From: Yersinia mollaretii ATCC 43969
Lineage (GTDB): Bacteria; Pseudomonadota; Gammaproteobacteria; Enterobacterales; Enterobacteriaceae
DNA length: 64,000 nt
Assembly: GCF_013282725.1 (NCBI RefSeq)
Contig: NZ_CP054043.1
Location: forward strand, 1,116,001 to 1,180,000
Reading direction: 5' to 3'
Shown here: piece by piece, positions 31,475 through 41,294 of the stretch
Position numbering within the stretch: position 1 is the stretch's first letter
Layout of the letters: every line of letters starts with the position of its first letter
Notes under the pieces: generated by a model
The model's input: the letters and a program-made list of their open reading frames with translations, nothing else
What the model was told of the DNA's origin: nothing
Database searches by the model: none
Translations under genes and position numbers: made by a program

Positions 31475-31566
31475 ATCCCGAACTCTCTGTGTAGAATGCC
31501 GGGCTGCTCGTGGGCAACCCCGCTTATATGGCTCACATCTGTATCTGTCTTAACCTAAATAAGAAA

Positions 31567-31597
31567 CCGGTGAACATGCAGTTTGCACCTTCACCGG
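31567..31597 (-). terminator. Intercistronic hairpin after dppA
   Basis: CCGGTGAA at 31567-31574 pairs with TTCACCGG at 31590-31597. On the minus strand it is followed by a moderate T-rich stretch (TTTCTTATTT). It sits 19 bp after the dppA stop and probably attenuates or stabilises, giving more DppA than DppBCDF. Confidence 0.6.
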
Positions 31598-31615
31598 CCA
31601 TCTAACAGGTTAAAA

Positions 31616-33223
31616 TTAATCCAGGGACACGTTCTCGAAATGGTGTTTACCCAACGGATCGACAACATAACCTTTCACTTCTTTACGCACTGGCTCGTAC
31701 ACGGTTGAGTGAGCAATAATCAGCGCTGGCGCTTGATCGTGCATCACAACCTGAGCTTGTTTGTAAAGGGCGACGCGTTTGTCATGGTCAGACTCAGCAC
31801 GGGCTGGTTGGATCACGTCTTCGAACGGCTTATAGCACCACTTGGAGTAGTTGGAACCTTGTTTGGCTGCATCACAGCTGAACAGGGTGGCGAAGAAGTT
31901 GTCTGGGTCCCCATTGTCCCCGGTCCAACCCATCATCACAGTCTCATGCTCGCCATCTTTAGCCCGCTTGAGGTATTCGCCCCACTCGTAGGTCACAATT
32001 TTGGCTTTCACGCCCACTTTCGCCCAGTCGGACTGAATCATCTCAGCCATACGACGAGCATTTGGGTTATAAGGGCGCTGAACTGGCATGGCCCACAGGT
32101 CGATGGCGAAACCATCAGGTAAGCCCGCTTCTTTCAACAGCTCTTTCGCTTTAGCTGGGTCGTAAGCGTAATCTTTCACCTCATCGTTGTAGCCCCACAT
32201 AGTCGGTGGGATCAGGTTCTTAGCCGCTTGGCCTGCACCCTGATAAACCGCCTCGATAATCGCTTCTTTGTTAACCGCCATGGTCAATGCTTGGCGAACC
32301 TTCACGTTATCCAGTGGTTTTTTCTCAATATTGAAGGAGAGGTAACCGACGTTCAGGCCCGGTTGCTCCATCAAGCTGATGGTTTTGTCTTCTTTCATGC
32401 GAGCAATGTCAGCCGGGTTAGGGTATGGCATAACCTGACACTCATTTTTCTGCAATTTTGCATAGCGCACTGATGCATCTGGAGTAATAGAGAAGACCAG
32501 ACGATCAATTTTCGGTTTAGTCCCCCAGTAGCCGTCAAAAGCTTTGTACAGGATACGGGAGTCTTTTTGATACTGCTGCAACTGGAACGGACCAGTACCG
32601 ATTGGATTCAAATCGACTTTTTCTGGCGTACCCGCTTTCAGCATATTGTTGGCATATTCAGCAGACAGAATAGAAGCAAAGTCCATCGCCAAGTCAGCCA
32701 AGAATGGCGATTCTGGGCGGGCCAGTTCGAAGCGAACGGTGTTGTCGTCAACTTTCACGATATTGGTGATCAAATCACCCATGCCCATACCTTGGAAGTA
32801 CTCATAGCTGCCGCCAGAGACTTTATGGTACGGATGTTTATCATCTTTCTGACGCATGAAGGAGTAGATCACATCATCAGCGTTGAAATCGCGAGTCGGC
32901 TTGAACTCTTTATTATCTTGCCACTTCACACCTTTACGCAGGTGGAAAGTGTAGGTCTTACCATCTTCACTCACTTCCCACTTCTCAGCCAGACCGGGTT
33001 CAATTTCGGTGGTGCCGAGTTTGAATTCAACCAGACGGTTGTAGATAGGAACGGAGCTGGCGTCATAGGTCGTGCCCGAAGTAAAGAGCTGCGGGTTGAA
33101 ACCTTCCGGAGAACCCTCAGAACAATAAACTAATGTTTTCGCTTGTACACTGGCCGCCACGGTCAGTGCAATCAGCCCAATACCGAATTTCAGTATCCCT
33201 GTTTTTCCCAAGGAAATCGTCAT
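31616..33223 (-). CDS. dppA: Periplasmic dipeptide-binding protein DppA
   Basis: A 535-residue extracellular solute-binding protein of family 5 with a signal peptide (about residues 1-28, ending ASVQA). The mature start KTLVYCSEGSPEGFNPQLF is that of DppA, which also serves as a chemoreceptor partner and a heme-import partner in E. coli. GGAG lies eight bases before the ATG. The 5' untranslated region contains a CA-rich block like the GcvB small-RNA target of other enterobacteria. Confidence 0.97.
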   Translation of the reverse strand: MTISLGKTGILKFGIGLIALTVAASVQAKTLVYCSEGSPEGFNPQLFTSGTTYDASSVPIYNRLVEFKLGTTEIEPGLAEKWEVSEDGKTYTFHLRKGVKWQDNKEFKPTRDFNADDVIYSFMRQKDDKHPYHKVSGGSYEYFQGMGMGDLITNIVKVDDNTVRFELARPESPFLADLAMDFASILSAEYANNMLKAGTPEKVDLNPIGTGPFQLQQYQKDSRILYKAFDGYWGTKPKIDRLVFSITPDASVRYAKLQKNECQVMPYPNPADIARMKEDKTISLMEQPGLNVGYLSFNIEKKPLDNVKVRQALTMAVNKEAIIEAVYQGAGQAAKNLIPPTMWGYNDEVKDYAYDPAKAKELLKEAGLPDGFAIDLWAMPVQRPYNPNARRMAEMIQSDWAKVGVKAKIVTYEWGEYLKRAKDGEHETVMMGWTGDNGDPDNFFATLFSCDAAKQGSNYSKWCYKPFEDVIQPARAESDHDKRVALYKQAQVVMHDQAPALIIAHSTVYEPVRKEVKGYVVDPLGKHHFENVSLD

Positions 33224-33240
33224 CGCTTGTGCTCCATTAT

Positions 33241-33261
33241 GGTGATGTGTGTTGTGTGTAC
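33241..33261 (-). promoter_or_regulatory. CA-rich GcvB-type small-RNA target in the dppA leader
   Basis: On the minus strand the leader reads GTACACACAACACACATCACC directly upstream of the dppA ribosome binding site. The G/U-rich R1 region of GcvB binds such C/A repeats in the dppA mRNA of Salmonella and E. coli. The gcvB gene is not in this window; the pairing is inferred. Confidence 0.65.
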
Positions 33262-33865
33262 GGCCAGACCCTATAATTTTTTAGCCCGTGGTCTGTACCG
33301 TTTTGCCCAATAGTCGCAGGGATGCGGGATTGAGGTATCGGATAAAACTTATCGCGATAGCAATTTTGGACGCGTGAAATCACCCAAACTGCACTCGATT
33401 ACTCCCCCTGAACTTACCAATTTGGCAACAGTTGGTGGCAACGTCAATACGGTCTGAAAGGATTTATCAAGACAATGAGAAACAGCATGCAAACATAAAA
33501 AAAACTTCTTGTTAACATTCATAGCATGAAAATTTATGCTATTAGTGATAAGCCAGCGTGATTAACTAGGTAATTTCAATAAAGCAGTGGTAACACCCAA
33601 AGACAAACAGAAAAACTTTGTTGCTAAATGATGCTTATCCGTTCAGATTTTTTTGTGATTTCGACAGAAAACAGGAGGAAATGCTGTTGTGACAGCCGAT
33701 AAGTGACGTGAACGTTGTCACACTCAGCCATAATCTGATACATCTTGCGTGCCGTTAAAAAAGCCAAATCAAGTTGCCGTGCTCGCCATCACCCAACAGG
33801 CAACCCAGCACTCAAGGGAGCGCGCCCTAATGACGCCCCAAAATGGGGCAGGCTAGCTTAAGGTA
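33262..33865. other. Intergenic region upstream of dppA
   Basis: About 600 bp without a gene, AT-rich in the middle, between the dppA leader and the 3' end of the two-partner secretion exoprotein. A short hairpin, GCCCCA-AAA-TGGGGC, lies at 33835-33849, 17 bp after that gene's stop, and may end its transcript although there is no T-tract. The dppA promoter must be here but I cannot place it with confidence. Confidence 0.45.
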
Positions 33866-35332
33866 TTAAAAATTCGTCCATCCACGATGAGAGGTGGTGA
33901 GTAAGGGTTTAATGGTTCGATTAACCTCAAGGCCACCATGTATCACCCCACTCGTATCCGTAACTTTTTTATACGACAAATCGACTTGCCCGAAGATGCT
34001 GACGATCTTTCCTTGGTTATTCTTTAAGTGGCCAGTATTAATGGCGATATTGCTAGAGGTAATAATTTTACCCATAAAATTATTAACGGCTTTTGACTTA
34101 ATACTGATATTCGCCGGTCCAGAAGTTGAGTTTGATTTAATAACACCTTGTACATTCCCCACAGTATCAGCAGATTGCATAGAGATGTTGCCACTGTTAG
34201 AATAAATACCCCCCTCTTTATTGAAGATGTTACGCCCAACCAGTCTAATCGCAAATTTCTCTTTTGCATTGACATGAGAAGGTAGATCTTGCCGTTGAGA
34301 TTTTATTTGCCCCCGCCGATTATCAATAAGACCCAGACCTTTTAATCTCACTCTATGACTCGATATTATCCCATCATTATTTCTAATGGCGAAACTGGAT
34401 AAAATATTCACCACCACATCGGCATCAATAATGCCTTTATTTACCACGCTTCCCCCACTGGTTTTAATAAAAATTCTATCAGAGTACATTCTGCCAAATT
34501 GACCCACATCAACATTGACCGCTTTTCTATAATCGCTCGAAAAACCACCTATAGATCGAATAGCCACAGTTTCATCACTTTTAGCAAAGCCGACTGCATG
34601 CTTACCAATAATAGCGATAATATCGCGACTTCTAATTTCACCATTCACTTTTAATGAACTAGCAAAGAGATCTAAAAAGGTATAGGGATCATCATTATGC
34701 TTCAGTCCATTTTTTTCAATATGGATCACACCGCGATTCACATCATAGCCCAGTAACGTACCGGCGTGGACCACGGGCACTCCTGTGGTTAAGGTCACAT
34801 GGCCTGTATTGCTGAAACGACAGCCATCACAAGTGATTCCCGATGGATTGACAATAATCACATGTGCCGTTCTCCCAGCAACACTCAGCAAGCCATATAA
34901 CTGACTCGGCTGATTAGAGGTGACCTCATTTAAAATGACCCTTGCGGGTTTATCCGTTAAGTGAGGATTGCCTGTTGCTTCGGGATTATCAGCCAGCGTA
35001 TTATTTAATATAAGCTCGTTGTGCCCTTTACCTATGGCATTATTAAATCGCTTATACTTATTATGTGACACTCCATTTTCATCCGGTGCAACAATATTGA
35101 CAGTCGTAAATGTTCCCCCCTGACAATGCGCATTTTGCACGCTACACATTTTCTTTTTCTCAAGATGTGCTGTGACTTTGGGCTGTTGATTCAGGGGAGC
35201 CGTATCATCAACAATGATATCGGCATGTGAACAGGATATGCTGGCAAAGTAAATACAGCCCATAAGACTATAAAATAGTATTGTGGTAATATATCTGCCA
35301 TGACATTTTACATTTACATTTGAATTAGCCAT
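33866..35332 (-). CDS. Short two-partner secretion exoprotein (TpsA, ShlA/haemagglutinin type)
   Basis: This 488-residue protein has a signal segment (about residues 10-38) followed by a haemagglutination-activity (TPS) domain. Marks include NNTLADNPEATGNPHL, RVILNEVTSNQPSQL, and VNPSGITCDGCRFSNTG, equivalent to the NPNGI and CxxC block of ShlA-like proteins. About 230 residues of degenerate beta-helix repeats follow. Most TpsA proteins exceed 1,000 residues, so this one is very short and has no recognisable toxin or adhesin C-terminus. Its partner transporter is just upstream. The pair is AT-rich relative to the flanks, suggesting acquisition. It may be a minimal exoprotein or a truncated one. 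Confidence 0.75.
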   Translation of the reverse strand: MANSNVNVKCHGRYITTILFYSLMGCIYFASISCSHADIIVDDTAPLNQQPKVTAHLEKKKMCSVQNAHCQGGTFTTVNIVAPDENGVSHNKYKRFNNAIGKGHNELILNNTLADNPEATGNPHLTDKPARVILNEVTSNQPSQLYGLLSVAGRTAHVIIVNPSGITCDGCRFSNTGHVTLTTGVPVVHAGTLLGYDVNRGVIHIEKNGLKHNDDPYTFLDLFASSLKVNGEIRSRDIIAIIGKHAVGFAKSDETVAIRSIGGFSSDYRKAVNVDVGQFGRMYSDRIFIKTSGGSVVNKGIIDADVVVNILSSFAIRNNDGIISSHRVRLKGLGLIDNRRGQIKSQRQDLPSHVNAKEKFAIRLVGRNIFNKEGGIYSNSGNISMQSADTVGNVQGVIKSNSTSGPANISIKSKAVNNFMGKIITSSNIAINTGHLKNNQGKIVSIFGQVDLSYKKVTDTSGVIHGGLEVNRTIKPLLTTSHRGWTNF

Positions 35333-35392
35333 TCGCACTCTCTATTAAATAGAAATTGAATTTTAAATAATTATGCTTTTAAGCAGCCAAGA

Positions 35393-37015
35393 CTAATATT
35401 GCCAAGAAACGGCAAAGCCAAAGACGAATGGATTAACCGATGATTGGGTCGGTTTGACAACAGGAGTACCAATATTAAGATCATAACTGAACGAGCTATA
35501 ATTGCCACGCAGCCCCACGACAGCACCGGCCAAACGTTCACCTAACAGCAACGAAGGGCCTTTCTCTCTCACTTCACCATAATCCATACCAAAATAGAGT
35601 TGCTGGCCAATTATCGGGCTATTCCAGGAAACATCATTTTTAAAATACCACCCTCGCGGCCCCACCACCGCGCAGCTCTCATTAAAACCCCGCACCGAAT
35701 TGCGGCCACCAATCGAAAATCTATCCAGCACGGTAATATCTGAATAGGTATATTGCTGACTGAGAGCAGACTGATGCTGGAAACGCTGCGCCCCCAGAGT
35801 AAAAGGGATATCCAGTGAGGCGGTGGTTGCCAGCAGCCTCGCCGGTGCCCTATCCATTTTACCGGGAATGGGTTGAGCACCAAGCCATGACGCCCCCTGC
35901 TGATAGCGCACACTCCCTTTGAAAGTGGCCCACGGCATATAATACACATGCTCAAATCCCAGTTGCCAATCTGTCGTCTTGAGGCGTTGGACGCCCAGCT
36001 CATTGTCAGCAAGAAAACTGACCGATTTGCGGATCAATGCCCCAACATAACCCGTTGTTTTATAATTATCGCCCCGCGAGAGTAGCCGCTGAAGCTGCAC
36101 ATCCAACATATTCCAACGGGAGCGATATTGAAATGAGCTATCTGCAAGTAATAGCGCTTGATATCGGTGCCCTTGACTTCCCGTCATACTCAATAACCAA
36201 TTGCCATAGGGGACGGAGTAATGAAGCGCATAGTTACTATAGCCTTTGTCATATTGGTTATCGGCATCACGGTTAACCGAGAAATAGAGCAAATCACTGA
36301 GTGATAGCGGATTATCAAGAGAGAGCATGAGACCGGTACGATAGCGGCCAATATCATCTGATCCAGCATCATCAAAATAGGTATTCGCACGCCAAAAACG
36401 TGATTGTTGGCGGTTGACCATAATCAGGCTACTTAAATCCTCCTTATTTAGCTCAATATCCATAGAGGCACTGACCGAAGGCAAGCGTTGCAGATTCTCT
36501 AACCCTTGCTCAATATCACGCAAATTAACCAACTCGCCGGGCTGACTGGGAAAAAGGGTATTGAGATAAACATGACCGGCACTCTCTTTATCGTGCTTGA
36601 TACCTTCAATCCGACCAGGGATGAGCTTCAGATAGAGTGTGCCGTCGTTATAATACTCATCGGCGAGAGCCACCCGTGAGGTAATGTAACCGTCCTCCAC
36701 TAATTGCGACTGCAATTTAGCCAGCAGTGATAACAGGCCTTGCTCCCCCAAACAAAGCCCATACACATCCGACGCCAACTCTTTTAAATTGGCCGCATTA
36801 GGAAAAGCATACAGATGGCTTAACTCGATATTATTAATTGTTACGCAGACAGGTTGATCATCGGAAGAGGTGTTAGTTGGTGGTACTATTTCAGCAAAAA
36901 CTTTAAACGGGGACATCACAATAGCCATCAAATAAAAGAGCAAACACCCCAGATTAAGATGGCGGCTTTCAATTTTCCTCAGTCTCTTCACTCTTTTTAT
37001 TATGTTAGATATCAT
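35393..37015 (-). CDS. Two-partner secretion outer-membrane transporter (TpsB, ShlB/FhaC type)
   Basis: A 540-residue Omp85-superfamily protein. It has a signal segment (about residues 22-42), a POTRA region starting VCVTINNIELSHL with LVEDGYITSRVALADE, and a 16-strand barrel with the conserved VRGFNE motif and DYGEV, ending SWQY with an aromatic residue. TpsB proteins secrete the cognate TpsA across the outer membrane by recognising its TPS domain. The exoprotein gene follows after 60 bp on the same strand, so the two form an operon. It appears intact. Confidence 0.88.
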   Translation of the reverse strand: MISNIIKRVKRLRKIESRHLNLGCLLFYLMAIVMSPFKVFAEIVPPTNTSSDDQPVCVTINNIELSHLYAFPNAANLKELASDVYGLCLGEQGLLSLLAKLQSQLVEDGYITSRVALADEYYNDGTLYLKLIPGRIEGIKHDKESAGHVYLNTLFPSQPGELVNLRDIEQGLENLQRLPSVSASMDIELNKEDLSSLIMVNRQQSRFWRANTYFDDAGSDDIGRYRTGLMLSLDNPLSLSDLLYFSVNRDADNQYDKGYSNYALHYSVPYGNWLLSMTGSQGHRYQALLLADSSFQYRSRWNMLDVQLQRLLSRGDNYKTTGYVGALIRKSVSFLADNELGVQRLKTTDWQLGFEHVYYMPWATFKGSVRYQQGASWLGAQPIPGKMDRAPARLLATTASLDIPFTLGAQRFQHQSALSQQYTYSDITVLDRFSIGGRNSVRGFNESCAVVGPRGWYFKNDVSWNSPIIGQQLYFGMDYGEVREKGPSLLLGERLAGAVVGLRGNYSSFSYDLNIGTPVVKPTQSSVNPFVFGFAVSWQY

Positions 37016-37404
37016 GGTAGCTGGCCCTATTCAAATTAGAATAAACATGCGATGACTGACCACAACAAAGCGGCAATAGGGTCAACCTCATCTATTTATT
37101 TCCATGAGTGATATTCACTTTATTTTATCCCTCAAATAATATGATGGATGTTTATTAAAGCGGTTCATTTTCTGCGAATAATAGATATCAATTAGCAGCT
37201 CTTCATCACAGAAAGTCAACAAGACGAGGGGAATATAAAATATTAGAAGAATACTTTATATTTATGGACAAGAATTAATAAGAACAAACAAGAGTAGCCA
37301 TAAGATGAAAATACTACTTATTAATTAATAATAAATAAAAATAGACTCTTATTGCATAAATTTTCATGGGGTATAAATCCAATCGTCTCAGTGAAAACAA
37401 GCAC
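37016..37404. other. AT-rich spacer upstream of the TpsB gene
   Basis: About 390 bp, very AT-rich, between the tRNA-Pro terminator and the TpsB gene. No open frame here is credible. It probably holds the tps promoter, and the composition would suit H-NS silencing, which is an inference. Confidence 0.4.
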
Positions 37405-37436
37405 GAAAAAAAACCCTGACATTGCTGTCAGGGTTC
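37405..37436 (-). terminator. Terminator of tRNA-Pro
   Basis: AACCCTGACA at 37412-37421 pairs with TGTCAGGGTT at 37426-37435 around TTGC. On the minus strand it is followed by a run of T, from the A run at 37406-37413. It lies just downstream of the tRNA gene. Confidence 0.9.
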
Positions 37437-37443
37437 TTAAATT

Positions 37444-37520
37444 TGGTCGGCGAGAGAGGATTCGAACCTCCGACCCACTGGTCCCAAACCAGTTGCGCTA
37501 CCAAGCTGCGCTACTCGCCG
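37444..37520 (-). tRNA. proM: tRNA-Pro, anticodon UGG
   Basis: A 77-nt tRNA on the minus strand with an encoded CCA end. The acceptor stem is CGGCGAG/CTCGCCG, the anticodon arm has CTGGT-TTGGGAC-ACCAG with TGG as the anticodon, and the T loop is GTTCGAATC. It appears identical to the E. coli proM tRNA as I recall it. A stable-RNA promoter lies upstream and a terminator downstream, so it is a single-tRNA unit. No integrase or attachment repeat is seen next to it. Confidence 0.97.
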
Positions 37521-37531
37521 AATTGGGGCGC

Positions 37532-37560
37532 ATCTTACTGCTACGGTTATAGAGCGTCAA
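37532..37560 (-). promoter_or_regulatory. Promoter of tRNA-Pro
   Basis: On the minus strand TTGACG (37555-37560) and TAAGAT (37532-37537) are 17 bp apart. They are followed by a GC-rich discriminator, GCGCCCC, just before the tRNA, as is typical of stringently controlled stable-RNA promoters. Confidence 0.8.
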
Positions 37561-37575
37561 TCAATTTTTAAGAAC

Positions 37576-37610
37576 CCGCTGGCAACTGTTGTTAATATCA
37601 CCACCAGCGG
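37576..37610 (-). terminator. Possible terminator after uhpC
   Basis: CCGCTGG at 37576-37582 pairs with CCAGCGG at 37604-37610 around a 21-base loop. It lies 27 bp after the uhpC stop. The following bases are only mildly T-rich. Confidence 0.45.
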
Positions 37611-37637
37611 TCAAAACAGCATCAATTTATGCTTAAA

Positions 37638-38969
37638 TCAGGCTTCCGCTGGCTTGAGCTGTGGCGATTGCGCCCGCAGGAATGGCAGCAAGAAGAAAGC
37701 AGATAAGCAGGCGGCAACAGAAATCACCACAAAGAAACCATTCCAGTGCCAAATCTCCATCACGCGAGCAATAGGGTAGCCAGATAAAGCTGCACCTAAG
37801 TATGCGAATAACCCAACAAAGCCGGTGGCGGCACCGGCGGCATCTTTATGTGAGCACTCAGCCGCCGCCATACCAATCAACATCTGCGGGCCAAAAATAA
37901 AGAAGCCAATAGCGAAGAAGCAGCCCGCCTGCAAGACATAACTGACTCCTGGCATAATCCACAATGACGCCACAGAGAGGAAAATACCAATGGCGAAAAT
38001 CAAGTTCATCGGCCCACGGTTACCACGGAACCACTTATCCGAACCCCAACCTGCCACCAACGAGCCAATAAACCCACCCACTTCAAATAATGAAATCGCG
38101 GAGTTGGCGGTCATCAAAGAGTAGCCTTTCTCTTGCGTTAAATAGAGATTGCCCCAGTCATTGATGGCAGTACGAACGATATAAACCAGCACATAGGAAA
38201 CCGCCAGCAACCAGATATATTTATTGGTTAACACATAGCGTTTCACTATCTCTTTATTCGACAGCCCTTGCCCTTCTGACTCCTGCACCAGCTCCATGGC
38301 ATCATTGCGCCACTTACCCACACTGGGCAGCCCCATGGTGCTTGGCTTATCGCGCAAGCGCCAACACATCAGTAAGCCAATCACCACACCGATAATACCG
38401 GGGATAATCATGCCGTAGCGCCAGCTAAAGTGCAGGGAGATAAAACCGACTAACAGTGGGATTAATGCCCCGCCAAAATTATGGGAGGTATTCCAAACCG
38501 CCCACCAACCTCCGCGCTCTGAGCGCGAATACCAACTGGTAAGAATCTTGGAACATGGCGGCCAACCCCAACCTTGGAAAAACGCATTTAAGATCCACAG
38601 CGAACCAAATACCAACAGTGACGAACTCATGCCAAACAGGATATTGATGATCCCGGTCATCACCAGCCCAATCCCCATAAAATAGCGCGGGTTTGAGCGG
38701 TCGCTGATCATCCCAGAGATAAATTTAGAGCAGCCGTAGGTGATATAAAACAGCGTGCCTAAGATCCCCACATCCGACATCGTGAGGCCCAGATCGCTGA
38801 GCATGGCAGGCATGATGAAGGTGAAGCTCTTACGGGTAAAATAAAATGCAGCGTAGCCGATATACATCGTCCACATTAATTGAATGCGCCAATATTTATA
38901 CGAGGAATCAATTTGCGCTTGATTCGTGACTGGCGGTACGTTATCGCGGCTTTTGAGGAAAGACCACAT
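37638..38969 (-). CDS. uhpC: Hexose-phosphate receptor/transporter-like protein UhpC
   Basis: A 443-residue, 12-span organophosphate:phosphate antiporter family protein. The YFTRKSF segment, SDRSNPRYFMGIGL, NAFFQGWGWPPC and the end region ECSHKDAAGAATGFVGLFAYLGA match UhpC, and it is preceded by uhpB. In E. coli, UhpC senses external glucose-6-phosphate and signals to UhpB. E. coli uhpC is followed by the transporter gene uhpT; here a tRNA-Pro follows instead. UhpT was considered for this gene, but the N-terminus and C-terminus fit UhpC better. Confidence 0.9.
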   Translation of the reverse strand: MWSFLKSRDNVPPVTNQAQIDSSYKYWRIQLMWTMYIGYAAFYFTRKSFTFIMPAMLSDLGLTMSDVGILGTLFYITYGCSKFISGMISDRSNPRYFMGIGLVMTGIINILFGMSSSLLVFGSLWILNAFFQGWGWPPCSKILTSWYSRSERGGWWAVWNTSHNFGGALIPLLVGFISLHFSWRYGMIIPGIIGVVIGLLMCWRLRDKPSTMGLPSVGKWRNDAMELVQESEGQGLSNKEIVKRYVLTNKYIWLLAVSYVLVYIVRTAINDWGNLYLTQEKGYSLMTANSAISLFEVGGFIGSLVAGWGSDKWFRGNRGPMNLIFAIGIFLSVASLWIMPGVSYVLQAGCFFAIGFFIFGPQMLIGMAAAECSHKDAAGAATGFVGLFAYLGAALSGYPIARVMEIWHWNGFFVVISVAACLSAFFLLPFLRAQSPQLKPAEA

Positions 38970-39064
38970 GTTGAACCTCAGGATATTGTGACAAGTACCA
39001 TCATCATGATGCGCGCACGCACGAAACCCATTAGCGAAATTCCCGCTGCATCCGAGAATATTTC

Positions 39065-40594
39065 CTAGTTTTCATTCGCTGGCAAAGAAACTGTGGGAAG
39101 GATCACATTTAAGCAGGTGCCCTGATCGACACTCAGACTAAAACTGCCCCCCAACGCGCTCACTCTAGACTGCATACCACGTAGCCCATAACCGGGTGTT
39201 AATGTGGCTAAATCGATGCCTTTTCCGTTATCGCGAATCGTCAGATATATTTTCTGGCTATCCTGTCGCGCATCAATCTCAATCCGGCTGGCGGCCCCAT
39301 GACGATAGGCGTTGGTCACGCCCTCCTGACAGATGCGATATAGCGTGATTTTCAGCGTCTCATCTATCGGGTGATCATCCAGTTGCCAATTCAGTACCCC
39401 CACCACGGATTGGTCTTGCGGAATCAGCTCGCGCATCAGTGCTGCGACCGCCGCGGATAATGGCAAGTTATTCAACGCCGCAGGCCATAATTTGGCTAAC
39501 ACATCATGGACGCCATCATAGACCCGCAGTGCCAGCGTCTCTATCATCTCGGCACTGGTCAGCACTGGCGGTTCCGCCGTTAAGCGTTTGATAATACTGG
39601 CTTGGGTACGAATCACGGTCACGGTCTGCCCCACTTCATCGTGCAGCTCTCGCGCCACATCACGGCGGGCATGTTCTTCAGCCACCACTAATGCTTTAGC
39701 CAACTCACGATTTTCATTTAAGCGGAGTTGCAGTTGTTGGTTTAGCTCCCGCTGGCGCTGAATACCCGCTCCTAGCAATAAGCCGGTCAAACTCTGCGCC
39801 AGCAATGACAGTAGCAGGTCGCGATGGGAGTCCAATTGCGCTGGCGTATTGATCAGTAACACCACGCCATTGAGCAGTGTCGCCACCGCCCCCCCTTGCC
39901 AGCCATAGCGATAAGACATAAAGACAATCGGAATCGCCAGACAGAATGGCGCAAACAGATGTAGGTCCGTTTCGGTGACCTCATACTGCAACCAGATGCT
40001 CAGCGCGAAGAGCAGCAGATACCACATAATATGCTGCAAACGCAGATTAATCGGTTTATGAATCAGCCCCGGCTCTAGGGGCAACCAAATCTGTCGTGCA
40101 AAATAGTGCCATAATAACAAGCAGGTAGGTGCAATGGTAAAGCCTCCAACCAGCCCCAACAACAACGCCATGGCTCCCTGTTGACTGGCCATTTGCCACC
40201 CCAATGCCTGTATCAAGGCAGCAGCAAGAATCACCGCGCCTTGCATCAACGGCCATTGCCATTCACTGCTATTTTTCTGATGGCGCAACAGCCAAGGGGA
40301 AGCAAAAACGGCCAATAAGGTGGTCGCCAGCAAAAGGGGAATCGCGTACCACAACAGATCGACGTAGCCAAACTGATCCGTTAGCAGCCACCACAATAGT
40401 GCGTCACCCAGCAGAATACCCGGCCAATACTGACGTGGGCTTTGCAATAAAAGGCCCATACGCAGGCCAAAGGGGAATAACAGCAGGGCTTGTAAGGGCC
40501 GATCAACCAGTTGAGTCCCAATTGACCATAAACAGAAAGCCGCAGTGGTATAGATAAACAGCAGCGCGACTGACATGATCAAGCGCTGCATCAT
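39065..40594 (-). CDS. uhpB: Sensor histidine kinase UhpB
   Basis: A 509-residue membrane kinase. About residues 1-290 form the eight-span MASE1-like sensor region, which interacts with UhpC in E. coli. The HisKA_3 dimerisation helix carries the phosphorylated histidine in [15 protein letters not shown], and the HATPase domain has [10 protein letters not shown] and [18 protein letters not shown]. It phosphorylates UhpA. Its start overlaps the uhpA stop (ATGA), and uhpC starts 95 bp downstream. Confidence 0.96.
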   Translation of the reverse strand: MMQRLIMSVALLFIYTTAAFCLWSIGTQLVDRPLQALLLFPFGLRMGLLLQSPRQYWPGILLGDALLWWLLTDQFGYVDLLWYAIPLLLATTLLAVFASPWLLRHQKNSSEWQWPLMQGAVILAAALIQALGWQMASQQGAMALLLGLVGGFTIAPTCLLLWHYFARQIWLPLEPGLIHKPINLRLQHIMWYLLLFALSIWLQYEVTETDLHLFAPFCLAIPIVFMSYRYGWQGGAVATLLNGVVLLINTPAQLDSHRDLLLSLLAQSLTGLLLGAGIQRQRELNQQLQLRLNENRELAKALVVAEEHARRDVARELHDEVGQTVTVIRTQASIIKRLTAEPPVLTSAEMIETLALRVYDGVHDVLAKLWPAALNNLPLSAAVAALMRELIPQDQSVVGVLNWQLDDHPIDETLKITLYRICQEGVTNAYRHGAASRIEIDARQDSQKIYLTIRDNGKGIDLATLTPGYGLRGMQSRVSALGGSFSLSVDQGTCLNVILPTVSLPANEN

Positions 40595-41181
40595 AGGTTC
40601 AGAACCTGCTTCGCCAGCTCCACATTATTGCTGACACCCAACTTGGAAAAGAGGTTAGCTCGATGGACATGGACGGTTTTGGGTGACAGGCCGAGTGACT
40701 CTGCAATCTCGCGCACTTCCATCCCCTGCGCCAGTAACACGGCAACTTCACGCTCACGGCGGGTCAAGGGATCGACAGCAATACGGGCCAATTGTTGGGC
40801 AATTTCGGGCATCAGATAGACGCCACCACTGCCGACGGTGCGGACGGCTGAAACCAGATCTTCCGGTTTACAACGTTTGGAGAGAAACCCCCGTGCGCCG
40901 CGCTCCAAAGCCATCTCGACCAGCGCTGGGCTGTCATGCATCGACAACATAATGACGGCCAGCCCTGACGGCAGAGACTGCAATAGATCTAGGCCGCTTT
41001 CATCCGGCATCGAGATATCACAAATACAGATGTTAGCCTGTAAACTGGGTAATCCGGCACGAGCCTGCTTTGCTGAGTTGAACTCCCCCACCACCTGAAT
41101 ATCCTCTTCCAGAGAGAGTAACTGGGCAAACCCTGAGCGCACAATGTCGTGATCATCAATAAAGACAACACGGTAAGTCAT
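40591..41181 (-). CDS. uhpA: Response regulator UhpA
   Basis: A 196-residue NarL/LuxR-type regulator, the length of E. coli UhpA. The receiver domain has the acidic pair IDDHD and the phospho-acceptor Asp in [10 protein letters not shown]. The C-terminal helix-turn-helix is in [15 protein letters not shown] and [15 protein letters not shown]. The ATG at 41181 has a strong GGAGG site; the longer open frame to 41256 would include that site in the coding region. UhpA activates uhpT in E. coli; the target here is not adjacent. Confidence 0.96.
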   Translation of the reverse strand: MTYRVVFIDDHDIVRSGFAQLLSLEEDIQVVGEFNSAKQARAGLPSLQANICICDISMPDESGLDLLQSLPSGLAVIMLSMHDSPALVEMALERGARGFLSKRCKPEDLVSAVRTVGSGGVYLMPEIAQQLARIAVDPLTRREREVAVLLAQGMEVREIAESLGLSPKTVHVHRANLFSKLGVSNNVELAKQVLNL

Positions 41182-41294
41182 GGAGGCCTCCAGCCGATGA
41201 GAGATCGAGGCTGGAGTATACCGCAAGCTGAATCTATCGATGGAGATTGTCGTCAAAAATCAGGCCATAAGTAAATTATATCAATGCTAACGAC

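Noticed and set aside
32567..33133. 188-codon frame antisense to dppA
   Set aside because: Shadow of a clear solute-binding protein gene.
37444..37520. tRNA-Pro as the attachment site of an integrated island carrying the tps genes
   Set aside because: No integrase gene and no direct repeat of the tRNA 3' end were found in the flanking sequence.
37638..38969. Naming the uhp-linked transporter UhpT
   Set aside because: N- and C-terminal segments and the position directly after uhpB fit UhpC better.
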